A DNA stretch of 64,000 nt from Peltaster fructicola (taxonomy: Eukaryota; Ascomycota; Dothideomycetes): assembly GCA_001592805.2 (NCBI GenBank), contig CP051143.1:1178001-1242000 (forward strand). The letters run 5' to 3'. Below the pieces are notes generated by a model. It did no database searches and was not told the DNA's origin. It was given only the letters and a program-made list of their open reading frames with translations. Positions 52,693-64,000 of the stretch are shown piece by piece. Made by a program: the position numbers and the translations under genes. Within the stretch, counting starts at the first letter, position 1. Every line of letters starts with the position of its first letter.

Positions 52693-54691
52693 TCACTTAT
52701 GTGCTGTGGGAAGTCAGCATATGCTTGGAAGCACATCATTTCACTTACTGATTCCCTCTACGGGCAGAGGCTCGACGTTCGTAATCTCAGCAGCTATAGG
52801 CTTCAACTCCTTGCCCTGTACTTCATCCTTCATGAATGGGAAAGTGAGCACCTCCTTGATACTGTAGTTGTTTGTCAAGAACATGGCAATTCGATCGATA
52901 CCCATGCCCCAGCCACCAGTTGGAGGAAGTCCGTACTCCATGGCTGTCAGGAAGGCTTCATCGAGTACTTGCGCCTCGTCGTCACCTTGTGCCTTCTGTC
53001 GTGCTTGCTCTTCGAACCGAAGTCGCTGATCGAATGGATCGTTCAACTCGGTGTATGCGTTAACAATCTCCTTCTTGCAAACGAATGCTTCAAATCGCTC
53101 GCATAGACCTGCTGTCTCTCGGTGGTATTTGGCCAATGGTGACATCATCTGAGGGTGACCAGTGATGAAGGTAGGGTTGATACACTTCTCCTCGATAAAC
53201 TCGCCGACGAGCTTGTCAAGCATACGTGCATTCGTCAGAGGAGGTGTACACTCAACGTTGACCTTCTTGAGGATGCGCTTGAGGAAGTCGTTTGTCTCCT
53301 GTGTGTGTAGTTGATCTCCAGGAGGGAACTTCTCACCACAGGCCTCTTCAAGCGCTGGCATCATCTCTATCCTCTTCCATGGCTTCGCCCAGTTGACGTT
53401 GTAGACCTCACCTGTAACAGTGGTGAACTCTGTCTGCAGCCCGCCAGTGATGTGCTTGACAAGCCCTTCAACAAGCTCTTCTGTCCTTCGCATATCATCG
53501 TAGACATCTGCAAATGCCTCGTAGTACTCGCAAGTGGTGAATTCCGGGTTGTGCGTAAGATCGATACCCTCGTTACGGAATTGGCGACCAAGCTCGTAGA
53601 CTCTGTGGATGCCACCGACCACCAGCTGCTTGAGTGGCAGCTCAGTGGCGATACGCAGAGCAAGAGTCATCTTGAGCTCGTTGTGTTCGGTGAAGAACGG
53701 TCTGGCTGTAGCACCACCAGCATTCTTGAGCAAGATGGGCGTCTCCATCTCGTAGAAACCCTCGCTGTCGAAGTAGTTCCTGATGTACCTGACAATCTGT
53801 GCACGTTTGATAAAGGTCTCGGTCGTGCGCTTGTTCATGATGAGATCGAGATGACGGTTGCGGTATCTCTCTTCTTGATCCTTGAAGCCGTAGTGCTCTG
53901 ATGGGATCTGATGAAGGCATGGTGCGAGAAGTGTTACCTCCTGTGCGAAGATTGAGAGCTCTCCAGGGTTGTCTGCTCGGTTTGGGTTCGTTCGACCTGG
54001 AAATCCCTTGACACCAATGATGTCGCCTCGCCTGAGGCTCTCGTGTTGTGTGACAAAATCCAGAGAGGATGTGTTCTCGAAGTTCTGGGCCATGATCTGA
54101 ATCTCTGCGCCGTCCACTGCCACCTCGTAGAAGCGAAGATTGTCTCCTGCGACACGGATGTTGTAGATACGACATCCTATGCTGATCTCCTTGTCCTTGA
54201 TAGTCTCTCCTTTCTTCAAGTGTCCGAACTCTTTGACGAAGTTCCTGAGGTCGTAGGTGACATGGAACTTGTGCGGGTATGGGTTGAACGGCTGCGAGGT
54301 GTCCTTCATACGCTTGATAGCTCTGCTCCTGATCTCGAAGTATTGCTGTATACATTAGCTATACTTGTACGACGACGTATACAAGACATACATTCGGGTT
54401 GAGTTTGGCCTCCTCTTCTTCAGGATTACCAGCTTTGCGTTTGCCCACGGCAGGTGGTGGTCTTGCAGCCTCTCGCTCAGCCTTCTTGGCCTCCTTCTCT
54501 CGAAGCTTCAGTCTCCTCTTGTGCTCTGACTTGCTGACCATCTCGCCCGTAGCCTCATCGAGCAGGAGCTTCTGAGCTGCGTCATTGTCTGGTGTCGCAT
54601 TGTCGCCCTCAGTGATGCTGGATCCCTGTAACTTCTCTGCCACAGCCTGCACGCCTTCCTTGACCGCATCTGCGGCGCCTTGTAGAGACAT
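52693..54691 (-). CDS. KRS1: Cytosolic lysyl-tRNA synthetase
   Basis: Class IIb synthetase that charges tRNA-Lys. Three exons: 54691-54392, 54345-52749 and a terminal 11-nt micro-exon 52703-52693, giving 635 aa ending VEGITHK. The micro-exon follows a full set of intron signals (GTAAGT, GCTGAC, CACAG). Without it the frame stops at 52741 as VEGISK, so both ends are short variants. The N-terminus has the eukaryotic lysine-rich tRNA-binding helix (SKSEHKRRLKLREKEAKKAE). An OB-fold anticodon-binding domain follows. Motif 2 is FRNEGIDLTHNPEFTTCEYY, and motif 3 is GMGIDRIAMFLTNNYSIKEV. There is no mitochondrial presequence. It converges with MTAP. Confidence 0.95.
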
Positions 54692-57171
54692 GATGGTTGG
54701 ATCGAGTGTCTCTGATCGTGTGTGCACTTTCAATGGCAATCAAAATTCTGCGAGTCAGTGACGTGAGTCGAAATTGTTGGTGGGGTCCGATGATCTTGAG
54801 CCCCTCCTGCTTGGATGGGATCAACAATAGCAACAACATCGTCGAGTACAGCGATGTGAAGAGAGAGTGTCATATTGACACCAGCATCTCATTGTTGTCG
54901 ACGAGCTGAGCATTTTGTTACGCCTCGAGTCCTTCCTAGTCCGCGACTCGGCTCTCGACAACACCAACAGCTGATATCACGCTCGCAGTGTCGTCGATAC
55001 CAGCATTCAACTTGGCTGGTTGTCTCTGGAGGGAGATTCGAAGAGCGTCTGACTGTCCTGACGCCGACTACAGATGCCACAGCAATGATGATGCTCGCCG
55101 TCTATTTCACGCCTACGCTTCTCTGCATTGTTATCGTCTGCAATTGTCTGCTTCCGTCGTGATCAAGCACGTGGTGCTTTCACAGGCTTCTCGTCGATAT
55201 CGTGCAGTCCCAAGGAGCATATGTCTCTGCGCTCATTGACTGCTGCGCTGCACCATGACAGCCCTTTTCGATATAAGGCTGAACTCTGAGTCTATTGACC
55301 ACTTCATCACTAGGCTTTGTGGTAAAGTCTGATGACATCTCGGACGCCAATCAGGAACCTTGCTACAGGCATCTCGGAGAGGCTGCGTCAATAGTATGCC
55401 AATGCTGTTCGAAATGAACGCCCGTCGCTCTACAGGCTTTATCTCCATCAACACCTTGATCGTGCAGCGTCGAAGGCGACATCCTGGATGCAGTAGCGAA
55501 AGGGAGATGCACATCTTGCCGAGCTTACAGCACGTACTACGTACGGCTGGTTGTCTTGCATCCCACTGACACAGACAGCCGTGGTGGTCATCCGTTATGT
55601 CCCAGCGATTCGTGGGTGTCAAGGCGGCACACCATACTCCAAGTCTTTGGAGGTAACATTGCCAGTGCTCAAGAAAGGGGCCTGAACACATGATCAATAT
55701 AACGTTGCTCCAGACTCAAGCAAAGACCAAGGTAATTCCAGCACAGAGCCTCTTTTGCTAGAATAAGACGTAACAAGAATATCCCAGGTCCGTAGGCTCG
55801 GGTCATTCGCCCAAACACTTCAGGCCGAGCTCGTTTTAGGCCTATCTGACAAGTGCCGAGACGGATATGCAACACCACAGGCCGGACAGGGCGGAGGCTC
55901 AAAGCGGGTAGTAGCAGCAAGCAGCAGCAGATTGGAAGCATGACAGGCTCAGATGATGCCCTCGATATGAGACTTCGCACTATAGCGAACCAGCATACTG
56001 CTCCAAGGACTTTCTGGCTCTTCTCATCTGCCACATCTGAAATCTCTGGCGATCTCGTCCCGCGTCAACGATACAAGATCCCTTGTCCTTACACCGGTTC
56101 CTGGCATGCTGTCTCTCCCCCACGACGTGGGATGCAAAGACAATTGTTGCCACGCTGTCCACAGGATCTCGCACGACACGTCTTACCTCCTTTCTTATCT
56201 CACAACGAGATGGCATCGTGCTCATCTCTGGCTCACCGCCATCGCATCCCGCCAGGGACACACGAGCTAATGGTCGATCTGTCATTCGGTAGACCATTGC
56301 AATAGCGTGAGGGCAAAGCGAGCCAGTCAAGATCATCGTCGCCGCCTTGTGCAGAGAGCACTGACTGGAACTCTGGCCTACGCTCCGCCTTCCCCGTGGT
56401 ATTGCTGCTGGTCAAGACGATCTAGCAATAGGGCCAAAAGAAAATTCTCGGCTTTCCAGATGCTTTGCTCTAAAACGCGTGGCTGAGGAAGCTTTCCTGC
56501 ATCAGTGAGCCCTGCTGGGCGCCATGATGCTGCTCCTCTTAGTGTGCTAGAAGTTAAAGGTCGGGTCTACGCAATTGATAAAAGGCAAGTCGCCATGACG
56601 AGTTCATTCTCTGACCTCCTTTGAATTGATTTCGTGATCTGTCTTCTCAATACTCCTACGACCTTGTTGTCACATAACCGTTGCTCCTTCTCTTACACCT
56701 CAGGACGACCCAGCTCAAGCACAGCTGCACCTACCCTCTAATCATCGTCCAGCTCCTTCTTGCTCCTCGATCAGGACCTCCTCGACGTCCTCGCCCTTCT
56801 CCCAGATTCTGCACACCTGTACGCACCGTCAGTGACAGAAGGAAACACACTCTTATCGTACCCACGCGCTCTTCGCTGGCCACACCTCAGCACACCTTAT
56901 TTCACCCTTTACACGTCGATCAGACCCTTTGCCTAATTTTAGGGCCGAGTCTTGCGTCATAATCTCACCAAGTCGACCTTCGAAGTGAATTGTTGAAGCA
57001 GCTTGTGAAAAAGCTCTACGGACGCGCTCACGGACTATATAACCCACTCCGCGTCTTCACCAAGACTCTTTCCTTCTACACGTTCGTCAACATCACGACA
57101 GACGTGCTTTCATCTACAACACCTATCACTCACCTTCTACAAACATCACAGCACCATCACACACGCTCAAG
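54692..57171. other. Gene-poor interval between KRS1 and SDR
   Basis: About 2.5 kb between divergent starts. Open stretches up to 150 codons (for example 55853-56305) lack domains and overlap opposite-strand stretches, so none is called. The right half (about 56,640-57,170) is strongly pyrimidine-rich on the plus strand and ends in the TATA box and leader of the SDR gene. Confidence 0.45.
57036..57042 (+). promoter_or_regulatory. TATA box of the SDR gene
   Basis: TATATAA lies 130 bp upstream of the start at 57172, followed by a C/T-rich leader that ends in CACACGCTCAAG just before the ATG. Such arrangements are typical of strongly expressed fungal metabolic genes. Confidence 0.6.
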
Positions 57172-58348
57172 ATGTTCTCTCGTAGCGTTTTGCGTGCCTC
57201 GCGTGTGGCACCACGCGCTCAAGTCACGGTCGCACGCCCAGCCTTCAAGGTGAATGCTGCAGCCTTCCATAACTCTGCAAAGAAGAACGATCCAGAGACC
57301 GTTCAGGAGACACAAGTACCGGTGGTTAGCTACCAAGGCGGCGAGCGCATTACTGAAGAGCTCAAGGTCGGTCAGACTTCTACAGGCCCGGTTGCACCAC
57401 CAGGTGCCGATGCTGAACGCATCGCCGTTCCACTCAACCCAGCTGCATACCGTCACCTCACTCCAACCCTCGCCAAGTTCACTTGTGCTGACAAGGTTGT
57501 CATGGTCACCGGGTAAGTGAAAAATCCTCCAAGCAGAATCGACCACAGTGCTAACAGATTCCTTTACAGCGGTGGTCGTGGCCTTGGATTCAACATGGCC
57601 CAGGCCTTCTCTGAGGTCGGTGTCCGTGGAATCGCCATCCTCGATGTTCAGCAAGAGTTGGGAGACAAGGCCGCCAAGCAGCTTAGCGAGCAGACTGGCG
57701 TCGACGTTCGCTTCTACCGTGCAGATGTTCGTGATGGTCAGGCTATGAACGAGACCGTCCAGGACATCGTTGACCACTACGGTGCTCTCGACATTCTAAT
57801 CAACGCTGCTGGTATCGCCGAGTAAGTTCTGAAGAAATACGAGACTCGAATATCCACTGACTACGCATAGCTCCAACATCAAGGCTGAGACCTACGATCA
57901 CGAGAAGTTCCGCCGTCTTCTGGACATCAACATCACTGGATCGTTCTTGACTGCCCAGGCTGCTGGCAACCAGATGATCAAGTCAGGCAAGGGTGGCTCA
58001 ATCATCAACATTGCCTCAATGTCCGGCTCTGTGGTCAACTACCCACAAGAGCAGTCTTGCTACAATGCTTCGAAGGCTGCAGTCATCCAGCTCACCAAGT
58101 CACTTGCTGCCGAGTGGGCTCGCTACAGCATTCGCGTCAATGCCATCTCTCCAGGCTACATGGATACTGCTCTCAACCGTGTTCCAGCTCTTGATGCACA
58201 GAAGCGCATCTGGGTTGACCACACTCCTCAGAAGCGTCTTGGTGCAGTTGATGACCTCAACAACTTGGCTGTCTACCTCGCCTCGGACGGTAGCGCCTTC
58301 ATGACTGGCAACAACTGCATCATCGATGGTGGTTACACTCTCTGGTAG
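57172..58348 (+). CDS. Short-chain dehydrogenase/reductase (polyol/xylulose-reductase-like), mitochondrial-looking
   Basis: Three exons, 57172-57512, 57570-57821 and 57871-58348, with GTAAGT donors and full phase agreement. The product is 356 aa. The first residues (MFSRSVLRASRVAPRAQVTV) look like a mitochondrial presequence, and about 70 further residues precede the Rossmann fold. Nucleotide motif TGGGRGLG spans the first junction, NAAG is present, and the catalytic Ser..Tyr-x3-Lys is in SMSGSVVNYPQEQSCYNASK. The C-terminal SPGYMDTALN and TGNNCIIDGGYTLW are classical SDR features. The closest style is L-xylulose/sorbose reductase or D-arabinitol dehydrogenase. Substrate and cofactor are inference. 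Confidence 0.9.
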
Positions 58349-58928
58349 AGGGTGCAAGCTGCTTTCAAATGCTCCTTTTTAGCAGGCGTTGCATGGTACA
58401 CATTCGGTCCGCAAGGGCTTGCTTCTCTACGGCTTTCTTCTATGGGTTTCCTCTTCGACTCGTAAGAATCGGTAGCGCTTCCCTGCGTCTTCGCGAATAA
58501 GAGTCCAGCATCACATCGTGGCCATGGCTATGGTTCACCTTCGGCGTTATGGTAAACAGCATCGACTGCTGTAATGATTTCAGCTTGCACTCGGGTTTAG
58601 CCTGGTGTGTATACAAGTCTGTTACAAACCTCCCGACGTGTCAATTGTGTCGAGTCCAGTGATTGCCGGTGTGTCTGCAGGGTTTCTCGCTGATTAGTGT
58701 CTTAGATTTCACTTTGCGCTACGGCTGTCGTTATACCACCCTGCATTCCAGCTTCGAATGCGCATTCCAAGGGTTGCCACGCATCAACAATGTCCACCCA
58801 AGCGAGATCATGCAGCAGCATCTACTGGGGACGATGGTCCTCTACACTCGGGTCCATCTTCGCCAGTCTCGCAAGCGCGTCGAACACCCTACCCATAGAA
58901 GCTCCACATACACCTCTGAGGTGGCTAA
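58349..58928. other. Intergenic, SDR 3' region and protease promoter
   Basis: About 580 bp. No gene is supported. Confidence 0.45.
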
Positions 58929-60411
58929 ATGATGCGAACAGCATGGACCGCCCTAGGTCTGGTCACGACTGTGACTGCGCGCATAGGCATAACATTCTAT
59001 TCGCCTGAGTTCGACGATAACCTCGTTGTCAGCTCACTATCAGACTTGACACCGAGCAGCGCGCCGTCAGAGCTGAACGTTGTCGACCATGTCATTGAGC
59101 TGAAGAGAGGCGAAGGTCGCTCGTTGAGCTCGATGTACGTTCAGGCGATCAGGACCGCCGCGTATCAAGAACAGACCGGGAACGATGGCCTCGCTATACG
59201 CGTAAGTCAGTGCTACACGAAACCAGAGCAGAGCTGACATAGAACCAGGCTGGTGTCGCACCTCTCACAGTGTCGGGCTCGATATACTCGGCACCAGTCA
59301 CCATTGGCACGAACACCTTCCAACTCGTCGTGGATACAGGTAGTAGTGATCCGTGGATAGTCATGTCAAACTACACCTGTCTCGACGTCGCCACGAAGAC
59401 CGTAGAAGCGCAGAGCTACTGTGGATTTGGGCCAACCTACGATCCCTCCAAGTCTAGCACGTTCCAGAGAATACCGAACACGAATTTCAACGTAAGCTAC
59501 GCAGATGGCGAGAACTTGAATGGCGTGATGGGATACGAGATGATGAGCATTGGAGGCATCACCGTCACGTCCCAGGAGTTCGGCGCTGTCAGCCAAGCAG
59601 CATGGACCGGCGATGGAGTCTCCTCAGGCCTTGTAGGTCTCGCGTACAGCACGCTGACCTCTGCGTATGCAGGAACAGATCCGACCCAGGATGTGCGAGG
59701 CAGGCAATTGAAGTACTCACCTCTCTTCAACAGCATCTTCTCGCAAGGCTTGGCATCGCCCATCTTCAGTATTGCCATGTCTCGTGACCCGAACAGTGCA
59801 GGTCTACTCGCGATCGGGGGCATTCCCAATATACAGCACTCGCCTTCCTTCGTCACAGTACCAATTCAGCCGGTTGGTATCAACACGACCAACCAGCTCG
59901 TCTATCAGTACTACAGCATCATCATCGATGGATTCGCATTCAGTCCATCGCAGAACGCCCAGTTCAATGTTGCAGGAACAAACAATCCGCTCAAGACATC
60001 GCTTCTGGGAACGGCACTCAAGCTGTTGTTGATTCTGGTACAACGTTGATCTACGTTGCCAACGACATCGCGGCGAGTGTTGCAGCAGCATTCCAACCAC
60101 CAGCGATCTGGGACGACTACCAGCAAGCATACACAGCTGACTGTACCGCGACGGCGCCCTTGTTTGGTGCCACTATTGGCAAGAAGGTCTTCTTCGTCAA
60201 CCCAGCTGACTATTTCCTCGGTATAGCTGGCTCAACTCAGTGCTTGATAGGCGTACAACCAAATTTTGGTGGTCTCACCATCCTGGGAGACGTATGGTTG
60301 AAGAGTGTTCTGGCAGTCTTCGATATTGGGGCCGAGCAGATGAGGTTCTCTGCGAGGGAGTACTACACAACACCAGCCTGTAATGGCAACAACTGCGTGG
60401 GAACATCATAG
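58929..60411 (+). CDS. Secreted pepsin-like aspartic protease (A1), frame change in the middle
   Basis: Exon 1 (58929-59201) encodes a signal peptide (MMRTAWTALGLVTTVTA) and a propeptide-like stretch. A clear intron (GTAAGT..CCAG, 59202-59248) follows, then the mature enzyme. Both catalytic sites are present: VVDTGSSDPWIV and VVDSGTTLIYV. The flap tyrosine region is VSYADGENLNGVMGYE, and FGGLTILGDVWLKSVLAVFD lies near the C-terminus. Between 59.94 and 60.00 kb the reading frame shifts by one base: FNVAGTNNP is in one frame and DIASGNGTQAVVDSG in the next. A 53-nt intron at 59943-59995 fits phase but has a poor GTCCAT donor and no branch site. A base error or true damage is the alternative. 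No GPI tail was seen. Confidence 0.8.
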
Positions 60412-60543
60412 AGAACAAGACAGAGGCAACGGGAGCATTCTGGATTGATCAAGCACACTGCGAGACCGTCGAAATGTCATTTGGGGGTATCATCATCTAT
60501 ACTATCGTATTCCTGTCTCCTTTCATCATTCGTTTTTCATCAT

Positions 60544-63500
60544 CTACTTGCTAGCAAGAAATTGAGCAAGTTGCTGCACCTTCTCTTTCAACTCGGGGCT
60601 GAGCTGATCCTCAGAACCGCTGAGCACCTTCTCAAGCACTAGTTTGATTTGTGGAGTGAGTTGTTGAATGGTCGGCTCCTGTGCTTGGTACAACGAGATG
60701 ATAAGGTCATAGACTGGCTCGTTCTCGCGGAAGTCCTGCTTCAGTGGCAGAAGCTCCACGAGTCGTGGCAACACCTGACCAAGTGGCACGCTCTGTGGGT
60801 ATGCCTTGATCATACGACTGATACAACCAGCAGCATTGTCCACGAGACGTGCAGCAGACTCGTCATCAGAAGTGTTGCTGGTGTCGAGCATTGGCTCAAG
60901 CAGACCAAGGATGGTGTTGTAGTTTGACAGAATCTGGTCTTTGTCCTGGCTGTTCAAGCAAAGCAGTCCAGTGCCAAAAGCAGCGTTGCTCTTAGTCTCT
61001 GGGTCCTCGTCACGAAGACGCTTGAGCAACATTGTGATCAGGCGCTTCGTGAAAGGAGTACACGCGCCTTTCATAGCCTCAATGCTGTCTGCAGTTGTGC
61101 CGACCGAGGAAGATCGCTCAAAGCGCTCCTGTGATGAAGTGAACTTCATGATTGGAGACTCGAAGATTTTCCACAGCTCGCCGGCCTGTTCGCCGAGAGC
61201 TGCAGAGAGACCGGCGATGACCTCGAGAGCGGTCTCGATAACCAGCCAGTCGTACTCGGCAGTCTCGTCGTCTACAATTTCACCATCGAAATCATCCTCA
61301 TCTTTCTGGCATGGGTGCTGCTTTTGAAGCATGAGCACGACAGCAGCTGTCAACTGCTCGATTGGCTTTGCGGCGGAGGTGGCATTGTGATCGCTGAGGA
61401 TAGCAGGACCACAAAGCTTGAGAGTGGCGGCGACATTGCGATTGACTTCTGTGACTGTAGCCCTGTAGGTTCGTCAGCGATTGTGTCCCATTGATTGACG
61501 AGTATTAAGAGGTAGGCAATAGATCAGAAACAGCCTCTATCGTAATCACAGCACTTGCCGAAGCATCTGAGTGAGCTGGGTAAGATAGTCTTGTCATCAT
61601 GGAAAGGTGGTGAGTGTCAAAACGCCAAGGGAAATGCTTACCTGTCCATTTCTTCCTCTAGTAGGGCGAGTGTGCCCTTCATAATCAGGTCGCCAACCTT
61701 CTTGAGATCCTCACTTGGCTGAATCTTGACTGGTAGTCCTGGTTGCCACTTCTGCATGCCGCGGTCCTCTTCCAGACCGAACAAGCAGGCGTATGCACGC
61801 CAGAGAGTGCTGACTGCTGACTTGCGGACTCCCTCGAATGTGTGATCGAGCAGTGGCAGTGTGATGGCAATGGTCTTCTCCATGTATGGCAAGAACTTGC
61901 CCTTGGTGTGTGTGAGAACATCACCGACAACCTCAACGGCAATCTCTTTCTCCATTGCAACTGCAGTGACAGCACCGAGATCATCCCAGTCATCATCGTC
62001 TTCGTCGAGGCCAGCCATAAGTGTCTCAATAGCGGCGTCGTCATCGTCATCCTCGTCAACGCCATTTGCACCAGCGACCTTGATCTTCTTGCCAGCGATG
62101 GTGACCTCCTTGCCAATGAGATCTGATGCTTCGGCTCCGAGTTGTACTTCGGAGTCGATCTCTTCTTGCTCCAAGCTCTCGACAAGCGCTTTCATCACAC
62201 CAGGCAGGAAGGAGTCGAAATTCTCCTCGTAGACGCGTGCCAGTGTGCTCCACAAGATAAAGCTGGTCTCCTTGAGGCGAGAATGGTCGAGGTGTAGAGC
62301 TTCTTCACTGGACTGCATAAGTGGGCGGACGAAACGTTGAAACGCCTCTGGTCCCACAGCGCCAGCGATCTTTGCGAGAGAGTCGACGACCATGCTACGA
62401 AGTTCAAGCTCCTCGTCGTTCTCCTTAATATTGATGTAAGGTCCGAGACTAGACATGGTCTTGTCAAAGAATGGCTGGAATGCGCTCTCAGCTGCAGATG
62501 CAATCGAGCCGACGGCTGAAACTGCTGCCATGCGCACTTTGTAATCATCGTGTTCGAACAGACTAGCGAAGCGTGGTACCAGCTCACTGACATAGCGAGC
62601 TGCATCTTCTGCGTCGAGTCCCTCAATCAAAGAATCCACTGCTACACAGCTGCCCTTGATGATGTTGATGTTCTCGGTGTATTCCTTGGAATCTGCTGAC
62701 GCGCCACGGGCTCCTCGTACTGCAAGATCGAAGTTCTTGACAAGGGCTGGCAAGAGCTTAGCATGCTCACGTCCCATATCTTCAGCAAGGTCATCTGCGA
62801 GTCGTGCAACGCCATTGAGGGCGGCGGCGCGAACAGAGACAGATGGGTCCTCGAGAAGATGGAGGACTAGAGGCAGGATCTCCTTAAGCTGCGTTGCGAT
62901 GAAGTCGGGAGCACCCTCGACACACATGCCCAGAGCGAGGATACCAGCACGACGATAGTCTGGATCGGAGTTCTGAACGAAAGGACCGATTGCCTTGAGT
63001 AGTGGCACAGCGACCTGACTTGGAGGCAACGACTCGGAGAGAATGTCGAGAAGTCCTAGAGCACTACGTGCTGGTGAGATGTCGTCGTCATCGGCATCGA
63101 GATCACCAAGTTCAGTTGCAATTTGCAAGCACATCTTGGTCATCTGCTCGCCAAGCTTCAAGCTCTGTACCTTGAGCTTCCTGTAGCGCACTGATTGCAT
63201 GAGGAAAGCAAGTGCTTGACTTCGCACGTCTTCATCAGCTTCGGTGTTCGCTGAGATTTGCATGAAGAATTGCAGGAGGTCGCCGAAGTGTGCATTGAGG
63301 AAGGCTGACTCATACGAGAGAAGACGGTTGAAGACGTCGAATGCTTGCATTGAGTGCTCTTCGTCGTTGTTCTCCACAGCGTTCGAAAGTACCTTGACCA
63401 TCTTTGGGATTGTGTTTTGGAAAGCCTTGAGTGCCTTTGGATCCTCCTCGGTGTCAAGTACCAAAGCTAGCTCAGCAAGTGCAAGCATGGTGTTGACTCG

Positions 63501-64000
63501 GACCTCTACCGACTCGGGATCATCGATCGTTTGAGTGAACAAGGTAAGCATCTGAGACATGTTCTCTTGGAACATGTCTGGGCTGGCCTCGAGCAGAGTG
63601 AAGATGATGTACACTCCCACCTCACGATGCCTTGCAGCTTGGCTTGTGGCAGCTTGCTGCAAGGTACCAGGAAGATCAGCCCACTGTCCATCTTCGAGAT
63701 CAACCTTTGCAATTGCAGCGACTACGCGAGCCTTGCTGTGTCGTGCCAGCTGCTGCTCCTCATCAATCGTACTCTTCAACAGCTGCTCTCGAATCTGTGC
63801 CTTCTGTCCTTCAGGCACATTGGCCCAGTGCTTGCTGACAAGCTTCCTAGCCTCGATAGCCGCCAACTGTCGTAGTTGAGCATCACCGTGTGTGGTCAGG
63901 ATGTGAAGAAGGGCTGTGAGAGAAGCAGGGGAGTTGTAGTAGTTCTTGTTCAGCGCCGAGGTAGCTGCCTTTACCTTGGCGGTATCAGGCTGCAGCAATG
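60544..64000 (-). CDS. KAP123: Importin beta-4 / karyopherin Kap123 (5' end beyond the window)
   Basis: Kap123 carries ribosomal proteins and histones into the nucleus. Two exons are visible, 64000-61642 and 61462-60544, separated by a 179-nt intron (GTAAGC..CTACAG) with phase kept through codon AGG. About 1,090 residues of HEAT repeats are present, with an acidic loop (GVDEDDDDDAAIETLMAGLD, followed by EDDDDWDD) typical of the Kap123/importin-4 group. The first visible residues LLQPDTAKVKAATSALNKNY correspond to a point about 15 residues after the usual start, so only the initial codons are off the edge. The C-terminus ends VQQLAQFLASK. Confidence 0.93.

Noticed and set aside
55853-56305. 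150-codon open frame in the KRS1-SDR gap
   Set aside because: It overlaps opposite-strand open frames, has no domain, and its composition is unlike the neighbouring genes.

Overview
The window is nuclear DNA of a filamentous ascomycete (Pezizomycotina). The evidence is short spliceosomal introns of mostly 45-90 nt with GTRNGT donors and CTRAC branch sites, no operons, and typical fungal families: PMT2, NoxC-type oxidase, Cdc50, a long NOT4, Kap123, and a laccase-like oxidase on a serine-rich stalk. Protein style suggests a dothideomycete, but that placement is a guess. I see no transposon, LTR element, virus-like element, CRISPR array or rDNA.

Layout. 0-8.5 kb: tail of an unknown gene, PMT2 mannosyltransferase, secreted M43 metalloprotease, Cdc50 flippase subunit, SWIRM protein. 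8.5-14.7 kb: gene-poor, with an EF-hand NADPH oxidase. 14.7-24 kb: a very large multicopper oxidase, then NMN adenylyltransferase and glyoxalase I (divergent), then a secreted agmatinase-like enzyme. 24.77 kb: a tRNA-Glu(CUC) gene with two interruptions. 25.8-33.3 kb: ataxin-10/Ctr86, MsrB, and a divergent pair of small cysteine-rich paralogues. 33.5-43 kb: three nuclear regulators, NOT4 (RING E3 of CCR4-NOT), Bye1 (PHD-TFIIS-SPOC) and a ZNF830-like splicing factor. 43-45.2 kb: gene-poor, with one doubtful spliced gene. 45.2-52.5 kb: MARVEL protein, a zinc-binding-like protein, a cytochrome P450, a tail-anchored protein and MTA phosphorylase. 52.7-64 kb: cytosolic lysyl-tRNA synthetase, a mitochondrial-looking SDR with a clear TATA box, a pepsin-like protease with an unexplained frame change, and importin Kap123 running off the right edge.

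Most genes are unrelated housekeeping genes. Loose themes are the cell surface and secretion (PMT2, M43 protease, oxidase, aspartic protease, Cys-rich pair), redox and detoxification (Nox, GLO1, MsrB, P450), and polyamine/methionine salvage (agmatinase-like enzyme, MTAP). Exon borders were placed by hand from splice signals, reading phase and family alignment from memory. They are firm where donor, branch, acceptor and phase agree. They are weak at the first junction of the multicopper oxidase, the late junction of ataxin-10, and the frame change in the aspartic protease.
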